Assembly (NCBI GenBank): GCA_030621215.1
Contig: JAUXIC010000003.1
Location: 1-55,251, forward strand
DNA: 55,251 nucleotides
DNA from: Caldisericota bacterium
GTDB taxonomy: Bacteria; Caldisericota; Caldisericia; Caldisericales; Caldisericaceae
Direction: 5' to 3'
The position numbers and the translations under genes were made by a program. Below, piece after piece: positions 17,875 to 27,262 of the stretch. The notes under the pieces are model-generated. The model saw only the letters and a list, made by a program, of their open reading frames with translations. It was not told where the DNA came from and searched no databases. How positions within the stretch are numbered: position 1 is the first letter of the stretch; every line of letters starts with the position of its first letter.

Positions 17875-20149
17875 TCTTTTGTAAGAGAGTGTAAACCAAC
17901 TCGCTTGTTGCGGGCAATTTGAAAATTCTTACACCAACTGCATTATAGATAGCATTTGTAATAGCAGGAGCAGTGGCACACATAACGGTTTCCGCAACTC
18001 CTTTCGAGCGGTATGGTCCTGTTTCTTCAGGGTTAACAACTGTTACCGTTTCAATTTCAAAAGGTACATCCTCTACTGACGGAATAATGTATGTCGAAAA
18101 ATTTGTTGTTTTGAATACCCCTTTCTCAATAACAGTGTTTTCAAAAAGCCCATACCCCATACCCATAACAAAACCACCCTCAGTCTGTGCCTCAAGTCCC
18201 TGTCTGTTTACTATATCTCCTGCATCAATTACCTCGGCGCCCTTCAATACTTTTGTTTGGCCAGTAAGTGTGTTTACTTCGACAAGTGCAAGATGGACAG
18301 AAAATGCAAAGATATGGTGAGGAAGCCCAAAAGCATTTTCAACTTTCATATCCGCAAGTGGCATAAGAAAATGACCCTCAGTCTCGGGAAGATGATGCAA
18401 CTCTTTCATAAATTGTGCTGCAATCTCTTCGTACGAAACCCTTTTTTCTGGCCGGTTTTTCATGCATATATAACCATTTTCAGCATCAAGATCCTTAACA
18501 GAAGTTTCTAACATTTCAGCTGCTTTCTCTTTTAAAATCGTCATCATATTTTCTGCCGCAATGATAGTTGCCTTTCCACCTAAATACAGCCCCCTTGATG
18601 CACTTGTAGGGCCAGAATCTGCAGTCAAAGTAGTATCTCCCAGCAAAACTCTTATTTTGTCTATTGGGCATTTCATCATTTCTGCTGCAATTTGTGCATA
18701 TGAAGTGCCAATTCCCTGGCCATAATCCACCATGCCTACACCAACCTCAAAACCGCCATTTTCACAAAACTTTAAAATAGCACCACCGTAATCAGGAAGT
18801 CCAACTCCGAGACCAGTACCCTGATATGTGAGAGCAAAACCAAAACCCCTTTTAATCCATGGCTTTTTAGTATTTTTTACAAGATATTTTTCTCTTTCCT
18901 TCCACAGTTTCGTTTTGCTTATACCTTCCAACACAGCTACAGTGCCTACGCTTGTTGTGAGCTTATTCCCTACGGGAGCTATATCTCCCTTTCGCAAAGC
19001 ATTTTTCCTGCGCAATTCAATGGGGGCAATCCCTAATTTTTCAGCTATGATGTCCATCTGTGTTTCAACTGCAAACGCTGTTTGCGGAACTCCAAACCCC
19101 CGAAACGCACCAGAGACACCATTGTTCGTATAAATACAATAACCTTCTATGTCTACATTAGATAATTTATAAGGACCACAAGCATGCTCTATGGCAAGAT
19201 TTACCACAGGGCCGCCAAGCGATGCATACGCCCCGGTATCCGCATATATTGTCACTTTATTTACTATTAATGTTCCGTCGTTTTTAACGCCTGTTTTATA
19301 CTTCATAATCATTGGATGTCTTTTCCAGTAAGAAATAATGGATTCCTCGCGTGTCATCACCATTTTAACCGGCCTCTTTGTCCTTAACGCAAGTAACCCT
19401 AAGACTGGCTGGATAGTAAGCTCATCTTTCCCGCCAAATGCACCGCCAACAGGATAAGAAACAACACGAATCTTATGAGGGTTCAGTGCAAGACAGCGAG
19501 AGAGTTGCATTTGATCCCGGTGAGGATACTGTGATCCTGCATAGATAGTCAAAATATTATCTTCTTCAATCCTGGCAACCCCGGTTTCCATCTCTAAAAA
19601 TGCATGCTCTTGCCTTTCTGTACAGTAAGTATGTTCTACTATGAGATCTGCTTCCTTAAAGGCTTTTTCAACATCACCACGAACAACCTTCGTATGAAGA
19701 TGAATATTTCCACCATCATGCACTTTTGGCGAATCAGATTGTGTTGCTTCAATCAGATCATCCACAACAGGCAGCGGTTCATACTCAACATCTATGAGAG
19801 CAAGAGCTTTTTCAGCCAATTCTCCTGTCTCTGCAGCAACAGCGGCAACAGCATCTCCAACATACCGGACTTTGTCCTTACATAAAACAGGCTGATCCGG
19901 CGTAACGATGCCAAAACCATTTAAGCCGGGAACATCTTCATGCGTGACAACAGCAATAACACCGGGAAGAGCTTTTGCCTGCGATGTATCAATCTTTTTT
20001 ATCAACGCGTGCGGATATTTTGCTCGTAATATTTTGCCGAAGAGCATTCCGGGAAAATTAAGGTCGGACATGTATTTAATTTCTCCGGAAGCCTTATCTG
20101 CAGCATCTATTCTTGGTACACTTTTTCCTATATATTTAAAATCTTCCAT
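17843..20149 (-). CDS. Xanthine dehydrogenase family protein, molybdopterin-binding subunit
   Basis: GGAFGGKDE, GAFRGFGVPQ, MVDYGQGIGTSYAQIAAE; start set to MEDFKYIGKSVPR downstream of aaaggtgtgag. Confidence 0.9.
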   Translation of the reverse strand: MEDFKYIGKSVPRIDAADKASGEIKYMSDLNFPGMLFGKILRAKYPHALIKKIDTSQAKALPGVIAVVTHEDVPGLNGFGIVTPDQPVLCKDKVRYVGDAVAAVAAETGELAEKALALIDVEYEPLPVVDDLIEATQSDSPKVHDGGNIHLHTKVVRGDVEKAFKEADLIVEHTYCTERQEHAFLEMETGVARIEEDNILTIYAGSQYPHRDQMQLSRCLALNPHKIRVVSYPVGGAFGGKDELTIQPVLGLLALRTKRPVKMVMTREESIISYWKRHPMIMKYKTGVKNDGTLIVNKVTIYADTGAYASLGGPVVNLAIEHACGPYKLSNVDIEGYCIYTNNGVSGAFRGFGVPQTAFAVETQMDIIAEKLGIAPIELRRKNALRKGDIAPVGNKLTTSVGTVAVLEGISKTKLWKEREKYLVKNTKKPWIKRGFGFALTYQGTGLGVGLPDYGGAILKFCENGGFEVGVGMVDYGQGIGTSYAQIAAEMMKCPIDKIRVLLGDTTLTADSGPTSASRGLYLGGKATIIAAENMMTILKEKAAEMLETSVKDLDAENGYICMKNRPEKRVSYEEIAAQFMKELHHLPETEGHFLMPLADMKVENAFGLPHHIFAFSVHLALVEVNTLTGQTKVLKGAEVIDAGDIVNRQGLEAQTEGGFVMGMGYGLFENTVIEKGVFKTTNFSTYIIPSVEDVPFEIETVTVVNPEETGPYRSKGVAETVMCATAPAITNAIYNAVGVRIFKLPATSELVYTLLQKNEEKCNENTN

Positions 20150-20151
20150 AC

Positions 20152-21039
20152 TCACACCTTTCTCTTCCAATCATTAGCAGACAGTTCAAGCAACCCTTCG
20201 TACAAAAGATTTATACTCATATCCTGCCGGTATTTAAGAGATGCTCTTATATCAGATATTGGAGAGACCTCCCTGAAAGCAAGTCGTGCAATGTAATGAA
20301 TCTGCTCAGGGGAATCTAAAGAACTGCTAATAATAGCTTTTTCTACTCTTCGCCCTCTTACAACTGTCGGCGCAACTGCCCCAAACGCAACAACTGCCCT
20401 ATCAAACGCATTTGTTCCTGCTTCTCTTATTCTCATTTTTACTGCAACATTCAAAACAGCTATCGCAAGCGCATCTCTTTGGCCCAATTTTTTAAAGAAA
20501 CCTGTTTCGTTTTCTTCAAGTTCAGGCATAAAAATATCAACAAGTAATTCATTTGGCTCTAAAACAGTCTTTCCCGGTCCTGTAAAAAATTCTTCAATAG
20601 AAACAACTCTCTCTCCGTTAATACTTTTAAGTTTAAGCCTTGCGGCCTGAACAAATAACGCAGAAATAGAATCGCCAGCGGGAGAAGCATTTACTATGTT
20701 TCCGCCAAGCGTTCCTCTGTTCCGTATTTGTGGAGAGCCAATAGTAGCACATGCTTCTCTTAAAATAAAAGCATATTTGCTTATAGTTTCTGACTCTAAA
20801 ATATCTGTGTGGGTAGTTAAAGGTAAAAGGTGAATTGCGCCATTTTCTCTAAAGATATCGTTTAATTCTTTAATCCTGCTAATATCTAAAATATTATTTT
20901 CTTCTACCATATCCTGTTTTAATCTTACAACAAGATCGGTACCTCCCGCAAGAATCCTTATATCCTGTTTAAACTCGTCAAGATATTGTAGTGCGCTGTC
21001 AATTGTGTCAGCTCTTAAATAGTTCAGTGCCTTCATCAT
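20152..21039 (-). CDS. Xanthine dehydrogenase family protein, FAD-binding subunit
   Basis: LAGGTDLVVRLKQ, ATIGSPQIRNRGTLGGNIVNASPAGDS; listed ORF start 21075 is upstream of likely Met. Confidence 0.9.
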   Translation of the reverse strand: MMKALNYLRADTIDSALQYLDEFKQDIRILAGGTDLVVRLKQDMVEENNILDISRIKELNDIFRENGAIHLLPLTTHTDILESETISKYAFILREACATIGSPQIRNRGTLGGNIVNASPAGDSISALFVQAARLKLKSINGERVVSIEEFFTGPGKTVLEPNELLVDIFMPELEENETGFFKKLGQRDALAIAVLNVAVKMRIREAGTNAFDRAVVAFGAVAPTVVRGRRVEKAIISSSLDSPEQIHYIARLAFREVSPISDIRASLKYRQDMSINLLYEGLLELSANDWKRKV

Positions 21040-21853
21040 GTATTTTTTTCTCTGTTTTAACTTTGTCAACCGCACCCCTTCTTACGGCAATTATCTCTGC
21101 AAGGATAGCAATCGCAATCTCAAAAGGAGTATCTCCCTCTATAGCAATACCCGTAGGAGCATATATGCTGTCCAAAAAATCGCTGCTTATTCCTAACTCT
21201 TTCGCCTTTTCAAAACATTTGCTCCTCCTGTTTAAACTCCCTATCATGCCGATATACTGGTACCTTATATTTTTTTCATACAGTGCCTTTAAGATATATG
21301 GATCATCTTCTCCGCCTGATGTCACAATAACAACAACCGCACCATCATTTAGAGGTATATTTCTCGCAGTTTCATAAAAATTGCTATTCACAAATACGGA
21401 TGCCTTGGGAAACATTTCTTCACTCACAAAATCTACTCTTTTATCAGAAACTATCACATCAAAAAAATCATCCAGCATAGTTATATCATACAATTTTTTC
21501 CCAATGTGCCCCGCACCAAATACCACAAATTGCTGTTTCGGTCCCACATATTCCATATACACAGAAAGTGTTCCCCCACACACCATACCAAGGGAAGTTT
21601 CATCGCCCTCTTTCAAAGTATATGTCTTTAAAAATGGCTTTCGCGTTCTAAACAAATTCATCGCAGTGTCTACTACATCTTTTTCAACAACGCCTCCGCC
21701 AACCGTACCAAAAAATTTGCCGTTAGGTAGAATCACCATTTTAAAACCTGTTTTACCCGCAGTTGAATTTTCTGCGTTAACAACAGCTGCTAAAACAAAC
21801 TCTTTCCTATCATGGATAAGTTCCACGATTTTTTCATAAATTTCCTGCATCAA
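21008..21853 (-). CDS. XdhC/CoxI family protein (molybdenum hydroxylase maturation)
   Basis: FVLAAVVNAENSTAGKTGFKMVI, FGAGHIGKKLYDI, YIGMIGSLNRR, APTGIAIEGDTPFEIAIAILAEIIAVRRG. Confidence 0.88.
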   Translation of the reverse strand: MMQEIYEKIVELIHDRKEFVLAAVVNAENSTAGKTGFKMVILPNGKFFGTVGGGVVEKDVVDTAMNLFRTRKPFLKTYTLKEGDETSLGMVCGGTLSVYMEYVGPKQQFVVFGAGHIGKKLYDITMLDDFFDVIVSDKRVDFVSEEMFPKASVFVNSNFYETARNIPLNDGAVVVIVTSGGEDDPYILKALYEKNIRYQYIGMIGSLNRRSKCFEKAKELGISSDFLDSIYAPTGIAIEGDTPFEIAIAILAEIIAVRRGAVDKVKTEKKIHDEGTELFKS

Positions 21854-22826
21854 TAAAACCCCCTTCGCTCATTTTTATAAGTGTATCACGAGAAATTATA
21901 TAATTGGAAAGTATAATTGGCATAATTTTGTGAAAACTTGTCCCCTTCTCCATAAATCCCGCGGAAGAAGGAATGCCAAGAATAACTTTTTCATCCTTGT
22001 ATGCCAAAAGAAATGTAGTTCCCGGCCATATTGGCACGCCATACATCACGATATCTGCACCCATTTTTTCAATTCCTTCAACTGTCTTGTCATCCGGGTC
22101 AACAGCCATACCGCCCATATATATTGTGATATCCGAACCTTTTTCAAAAGCATCCATTCCACTCTCACGGATCTGGGAAACATCATCAGGAAGAACTTTT
22201 TCCAAAACAATGTCCTGCCCCATCTGTTCAAGATATTGCTTTACCCGTCCACTCATTGTTTCTTCTCGTCTTCCCTCGATGAATTCGTTTCCAACAGAAA
22301 AAAGAGCTATTTTATGATTTTTCACAGACAAAAGGTTTATAATGGGATAATATTCCCCTGCAATATTCCTTATTTCATCCATTTCAGCTACCGGTATCTC
22401 AAGCGGCATTACTTTGCCTATGGCAACAGGAGCGCCTTTTTCTACGAACGAAAAACTGCGCTTTGCAGCAACACGCGGATTTTTTAATCGATTTATTTCT
22501 TCAAGCCCTTTCGTATTGATAATAAAAACGCCTCTTTCTTCAGCAAAGAGCTTGACTTTGGATTCGCTTGGAGGACCCACTCTGAGATTTTCCTTTTTCA
22601 TTAAATTCATCATCTCTGTCGCCGCATCATCTTCGTGAATAAAACCTTCTCTCTCGCCAAACACCCACACATAATGTTTCCCTATTGAAAGAAGAGGCGC
22701 AATATCATCTTTTCCTATAATATGCCCTTTCTTAAAAAGAGGGCCTTTTTTAATGCCGGGAACAACTTCTGTCACATCGGCGCCTAAAATTTTCCCTACT
22801 GCTTTTTGCGTTTCTATTTTTTCCAT
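21834..22826 (-). CDS. Molybdopterin-binding (MoeA/CinA-like) protein
   Basis: KAVGKILGADVTEVVPGIKKGPLFKKGHIIGKDD...VGNEFIEGRREETMSGRVKQYLEQMG. Confidence 0.8.
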   Translation of the reverse strand: MEKIETQKAVGKILGADVTEVVPGIKKGPLFKKGHIIGKDDIAPLLSIGKHYVWVFGEREGFIHEDDAATEMMNLMKKENLRVGPPSESKVKLFAEERGVFIINTKGLEEINRLKNPRVAAKRSFSFVEKGAPVAIGKVMPLEIPVAEMDEIRNIAGEYYPIINLLSVKNHKIALFSVGNEFIEGRREETMSGRVKQYLEQMGQDIVLEKVLPDDVSQIRESGMDAFEKGSDITIYMGGMAVDPDDKTVEGIEKMGADIVMYGVPIWPGTTFLLAYKDEKVILGIPSSAGFMEKGTSFHKIMPIILSNYIISRDTLIKMSEGGFIDAGNL

Positions 22827-23422
22827 ATATCCTTAATCCTCTCATATTCTTTTTTTGTATCCATATCAATAAGAATCTTATTGCTTTTCATTTCTAAAAA
22901 TTTTATTATGTCGTTATGTCTGCCTAACACATCTTTTAATGTCGTCTTCTCCGCATCCATTGCCAAAATTTCGTCTTTCATCGCATAAGGGATTATAATG
23001 GGATGCCCTTTTCTTCCCTGAAAGGTTGGAATAAGCACTTTCCCTTTGATATAATGTTCTGTTAATTCATTAATAATGTCACTTGTAATAAGCACCTGAT
23101 CTCCAAGCCCTATCAAAATTCCCTCCGTTCCCTCTACCTCTGCCAGTCCTGCCTGAATGGAAGAAAACATTTCCTTTTTAAAATCTTTATTTATAATGAC
23201 CTTAAGTTTGCTGCTGCTAATTTTTCTATCATCAATAATTTCTTTAATATCATCCGCCCTATGCCCGAGAACCAGCACAATCTCAGAAAGGGATGACGCA
23301 AGATACTCACTTAAAACTGTTTCTACCACGGTTTTCCCGCCTATTGGGAGTAAGGGCTTTAATTTTCCCATCCGCTTTGACTCCCCTGCAAAAAGTAAAA
23401 TACCTTTAATTTTATTTGCCAA
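22814..23422 (-). CDS. Molybdenum cofactor cytidylyltransferase / NTP-transferase (MocA-like)
   Basis: GILLFAGESKRMGKLKPLLPIGGKTVVE...ILIGLGDQVLI...GHPIIIPY. Confidence 0.85.
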   Translation of the reverse strand: MANKIKGILLFAGESKRMGKLKPLLPIGGKTVVETVLSEYLASSLSEIVLVLGHRADDIKEIIDDRKISSSKLKVIINKDFKKEMFSSIQAGLAEVEGTEGILIGLGDQVLITSDIINELTEHYIKGKVLIPTFQGRKGHPIIIPYAMKDEILAMDAEKTTLKDVLGRHNDIIKFLEMKSNKILIDMDTKKEYERIKDIWKK

Positions 23423-23888
23423 TATCTTTACCCGCCTTTTCTACCGCCTTTATAATTTTTACATATCCCGTGCAACGGCAAAGATTTCCAGAAATCCCTT
23501 CTCTTATTTCAGCAATCGAAGGATTCGGGTTCTTGTTAAGCAGATAGAGAGATGACATTATCATACCCGGAGTACAGAAACCGCACTGCACCGCTCCTTC
23601 CTCCACAAATGCTTTTTGTATGGAAGGCAATTTTTTTTCAACTCCTGCCCCTTCAATTGTAACAATCTCTGCCCCATCTGCTTGAAGCGCAAGAATTAAA
23701 CAGGCATTCACGCTTCTACCGTTAAACAAAATTGTGCATGCACCGCATTCTCCTCTACCGCAGCCTTCTTTTGTTCCAGTAAGATACATTTTATCCCGTA
23801 TGACATCAAGAAGTACTGCATTGGCAGGAACACTCAGTTTGCACTCCTTGCCATTTAGAGTAAAACTAATATCTATTACCTGTGCCAT
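23412..23888 (-). CDS. Xanthine dehydrogenase family protein, 2Fe-2S subunit
   Basis: TKEGCGRGECGACTILFNG, QCGFCTPGMIMS, ISGNLCRCTGYVKI. Confidence 0.93.
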   Translation of the reverse strand: MAQVIDISFTLNGKECKLSVPANAVLLDVIRDKMYLTGTKEGCGRGECGACTILFNGRSVNACLILALQADGAEIVTIEGAGVEKKLPSIQKAFVEEGAVQCGFCTPGMIMSSLYLLNKNPNPSIAEIREGISGNLCRCTGYVKIIKAVEKAGKDIGK

Positions 23889-23889
23889 T

Positions 23890-25131
23890 TCACCTCTTTT
23901 CTACAAAATAATGCACACTGTTACTTCCATCTATTTTTTCATTCATCTTAATTGCATCCACAGGGCAAACCTGCATACACATTGCACAACCAACACATTT
24001 TTCGTCATCAAAATGAGGCAGTCTCTTTTCGCTATCCCAATCAATTGCCATATGCCCTCCATCGTAACAAGCTGAATAGCAAAGACCGCAACCAACACAT
24101 TTTTCCTCCACTAACTCAGCACGGGTTTTAGGCGAGGGAAGTTCATCCTGGGATTTGATATTTGGCAGTGCCTTTCCAACAACATCCAAAGGAGAATTAA
24201 AGCCAATATCAGACAAATAATGAGCAAAACCGCTTTTCAAATCCTCTATTGTTCTAAATCCGTAATGCATAGGCAATGTGCAGAATTGCACATTCGAAGC
24301 TCCAACAGCCATAAATTCTACAGCGTCTCTCCAGTTAAACGCACCGCCATTCCCGGAAATTGTAATGTCCACATTTTTGGCAATTTCTGCAATGGTACGC
24401 AAGGTAATAGGTTTTATGGCAGGACCCGAAAGACCTGAATATGCGCCTTTACCAAAAAGAGAAGGATATGGTTCAAATGTATCTATATCAAGACCTAATA
24501 AAGAAGGAATTGTATTACTCGCAGTAATACCGTCTGCGCCACCCCTTTTTACAGCTTTTGCCACTTCAACAATGTCTGTAACCTGCGGGGTTATCTTAAT
24601 AAGTACAGGAGTATCCTCTGCTGCCTCTTTTACCCACCGTGCCACTTTCTCCGTTGCCTCAACACTTTGAGCAAGCATTCTCCCTGACTCTTCACCCATA
24701 CTTCCCTGAGGGCAACTAAAACTACATTCTATAAGATCAACGCCAGCTTTTTTCAACCGCCACACAAGTGTCTGCCAATCTTCCTTTTTTGCGCCCATAA
24801 TAGATGCGGCAATCATTTTTTCAGGAAATACTTCCCTTAATGTCTTTACCCTCTTTTCAATTTCATCAATATGATGTTCAGAAATAAGATCAATATTACC
24901 CAAACCAATAACTTTTCTACTCATCGAACCAAATGAAGACATCATAGGGTATTTGAGCGGTACTGGATTTCCTTCGACAGACGTTGTTTTTAATATTACG
25001 CCGCCCCAGCCTGCTTTTAGTCCATTATATGCAATATCGAACTCATCCGTAGAAGGTGCTGCAGAAAGAATAAAGGGATTCTCCAGGCAAATGCCTAAAA
25101 ATTTCATAGAAAGATCTATTTTTTTATACAT
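23890..25131 (-). CDS. preA: Dihydropyrimidine dehydrogenase subunit PreA-like
   Basis: DHOD-like barrel (NPFILSAAPST, SGNGGAFNWRDAVEFMAVGASNVQFCT) plus CVGCGLCYSAC and CVGCAMCMQVCPVDAI. Confidence 0.88.
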   Translation of the reverse strand: MYKKIDLSMKFLGICLENPFILSAAPSTDEFDIAYNGLKAGWGGVILKTTSVEGNPVPLKYPMMSSFGSMSRKVIGLGNIDLISEHHIDEIEKRVKTLREVFPEKMIAASIMGAKKEDWQTLVWRLKKAGVDLIECSFSCPQGSMGEESGRMLAQSVEATEKVARWVKEAAEDTPVLIKITPQVTDIVEVAKAVKRGGADGITASNTIPSLLGLDIDTFEPYPSLFGKGAYSGLSGPAIKPITLRTIAEIAKNVDITISGNGGAFNWRDAVEFMAVGASNVQFCTLPMHYGFRTIEDLKSGFAHYLSDIGFNSPLDVVGKALPNIKSQDELPSPKTRAELVEEKCVGCGLCYSACYDGGHMAIDWDSEKRLPHFDDEKCVGCAMCMQVCPVDAIKMNEKIDGSNSVHYFVEKR

Positions 25132-26392
25132 TTTTTCCTCCCTCTAAATACTCCACAATGCTTTGCGCAGCCTTTTTGCCATCTGCTACACATTCAACAA
25201 CAGTACTTGCTCCCCTTACAATATCGCCTCCGGCGAAAACACCTTTTACGTTTGTCATCAAGCCATCACTGACTTTTATTAAACCCTTCTCGTCTCTTTT
25301 CACCTCAGGAAAATAAACATCAGCTTTTTGCCCTATGGCAATCACCACGGCATCAAGAGGAATTATAAAATCAGAATTTGGGACTGGCACAGGGTGTCTC
25401 CTTCCAGACACATCCTTCTCATCAAGATGTGCCCTTGTCACAACAAGTCCCTCTACCCTTTTATCTCCTTTAATTTCCTTTGGAATTGCAAGAAACTGGA
25501 ATGTTACGCCTACTTCTATCGCTTCTTCAATTTCTTTCTTGAACGCTTTTAACTCTTTTATGCCTCTTCGATATATCACCTCGACATCGCGCAGTGGATC
25601 TTCAATTTTCAAAACACTTGCTACTTCCACTGCCACATTACCACCACCTATTACTCCTACTCTTTTAAAATGGGGTAATTTAGTGCCGGATTTTGCCCGT
25701 TTAAGAAGTTCCCGCGAATAGTAAACACCGTCTAAATTATTTCCGGGTATATCTAAATCAAGTTCATCTGAAAGGCCTGTTGCAATAAAAATTGCGCCGT
25801 ACTCTTTATTTAATTCTCCCACTGATTTTATTGTGGCATCTTTTATCTCCGACACAAAATTTTGATGAATGAAACGGGCTTCTTTTTTTTCTATTTCTTC
25901 AGGAAGTCGTGTTGCAGATATTTCATTAGCAGGAATTCCTCCCAACTGCTTCTTTTCAAAAACGACCGGCAGATAGCCAAATCTTCTTAGCTCTCTTGCG
26001 CAGGCAAGACCTGCAGGCCCACCACCTACAATGGCAATTCTTTCCTTTGTAGCAGGCACAAGTTCAAGGTTCTTGGAAGGATCCGTATTATCCGTTATAT
26101 ATCTATGAAGCTCTCTAATTTTAATGGGTGTATCCATTTTTATCCTTGTGCAAACACTTTGACAGAAGCTCTCTTCAGGGCAAATTCTGCCGCATGTTTC
26201 AATAAGAGGATGCGCTTCCTGGATAATTTCTCTTGCCCCTTTTAGATTACTGGTGCGTATAGATTGAATAAATTCAGTAATGGGAACATGGGCTGGACAT
26301 GCCGCTTCGCAGGGGGCATCATAACAATAAAGACAGCGTTCAGCTTCTATCTCGGCTTGCTCTTCTGAAAATGTTTTTTCGATTTCTTCCAT
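25124..26392 (-). CDS. preT: PreT-like / glutamate-synthase-type FAD oxidoreductase
   Basis: AERCLYCYDAPCEAACPAHVPITEFI, AIVGGGPAGLACARELRRFG, GVIGGGNVAVEVASV, FAGGDIVRGASTVVECVADGKKAA. Confidence 0.87.
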   Translation of the reverse strand: MEEIEKTFSEEQAEIEAERCLYCYDAPCEAACPAHVPITEFIQSIRTSNLKGAREIIQEAHPLIETCGRICPEESFCQSVCTRIKMDTPIKIRELHRYITDNTDPSKNLELVPATKERIAIVGGGPAGLACARELRRFGYLPVVFEKKQLGGIPANEISATRLPEEIEKKEARFIHQNFVSEIKDATIKSVGELNKEYGAIFIATGLSDELDLDIPGNNLDGVYYSRELLKRAKSGTKLPHFKRVGVIGGGNVAVEVASVLKIEDPLRDVEVIYRRGIKELKAFKKEIEEAIEVGVTFQFLAIPKEIKGDKRVEGLVVTRAHLDEKDVSGRRHPVPVPNSDFIIPLDAVVIAIGQKADVYFPEVKRDEKGLIKVSDGLMTNVKGVFAGGDIVRGASTVVECVADGKKAAQSIVEYLEGGKNV

Positions 26393-26427
26393 TATACCTT
26401 TACTCCTTTGCTATATTCGTTAAAATT

Positions 26428-26455
26428 TATTATACCCTCGTTTAATAAACTGTCA
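26428..26455 (-). promoter_or_regulatory. Consensus promoter for the preT-preA-xdh operon
   Basis: Minus strand TTGACA-N16-TATAAT (plus strand tgtcaa 26450-26455, attata 26428-26433). Confidence 0.8.
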
Positions 26456-26593
26456 AGAAAAAGCGGATTAAATCATTTGAAAAATATTATCCTCTGCTGC
26501 ATCCGATTACCTTACCTGTGTCACAAAATCTGACACAGTATAGAAGAAAATTATATGGATAACAGGGTATTAAAACCCAGAGCAAACAAAGCA

Positions 26594-27262
26594 CTATTTG
26601 TAAGACACGATTATAATGACTTCCCCTTTTACTGAGCGGCGGTCCTCCAGTTCACTAAGAATATCTGACGCTTTACCTCTCAATGCTTCCTCATGAATCT
26701 TTGTAATTTCACGGGTTACTGCAACATTTACATCGCCTGCACTTTCTATAAGCTCAGAGAGAAATTGCTTTACCCTGAAGGGGGATTCAAAAAAAATAAC
26801 AGGGCCGGGGAAATCTTTGAATTCCTGCAAAATCTTTTTCCTTTTCCCTTTCTTTCTTGGGAGAAATCCATAAAAAATAAAATGAGCTGGGGAAAACCCT
26901 GAAAGAAGAAGTGCCGGGACAAAAGAAGTAGGACCAGGCAAAACCTCAACATGTATTCCTTTATCAATACAAGCTTTAATAAGTTTGTAGCCAGGATCAG
27001 AAATCCCAGGAGTACCTGCATCTGTCACAAGAGCAATCTCTTTTCCTCTTTCCATCTCCTCCACAAGTTTTTCCAGCTTACGTGTACTGGAATAACTATG
27101 GAAACTTGTAACCGGAGTGTGTATAGCGTATTTGTTTAATAAAATACGGGTAACCCGCGTGTCTTCTGAAGCTATAAGATCCACTTCCCTCAACACAAGA
27201 ATTACCCGTAGCGTAATGTCCTTTAAATTGCCAATTGGCGTAGGACAGACATGCAAACTCAT
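26594..27262 (-). CDS. rsmI: 16S rRNA 2'-O-ribose C1402 methyltransferase
   Basis: VCPTPIGNLKDITLRVILVLREVDLIASEDTRVT, LVTDAGTPGISDPGYKLI. Confidence 0.95.
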   Translation of the reverse strand: MSLHVCPTPIGNLKDITLRVILVLREVDLIASEDTRVTRILLNKYAIHTPVTSFHSYSSTRKLEKLVEEMERGKEIALVTDAGTPGISDPGYKLIKACIDKGIHVEVLPGPTSFVPALLLSGFSPAHFIFYGFLPRKKGKRKKILQEFKDFPGPVIFFESPFRVKQFLSELIESAGDVNVAVTREITKIHEEALRGKASDILSELEDRRSVKGEVIIIVSYK

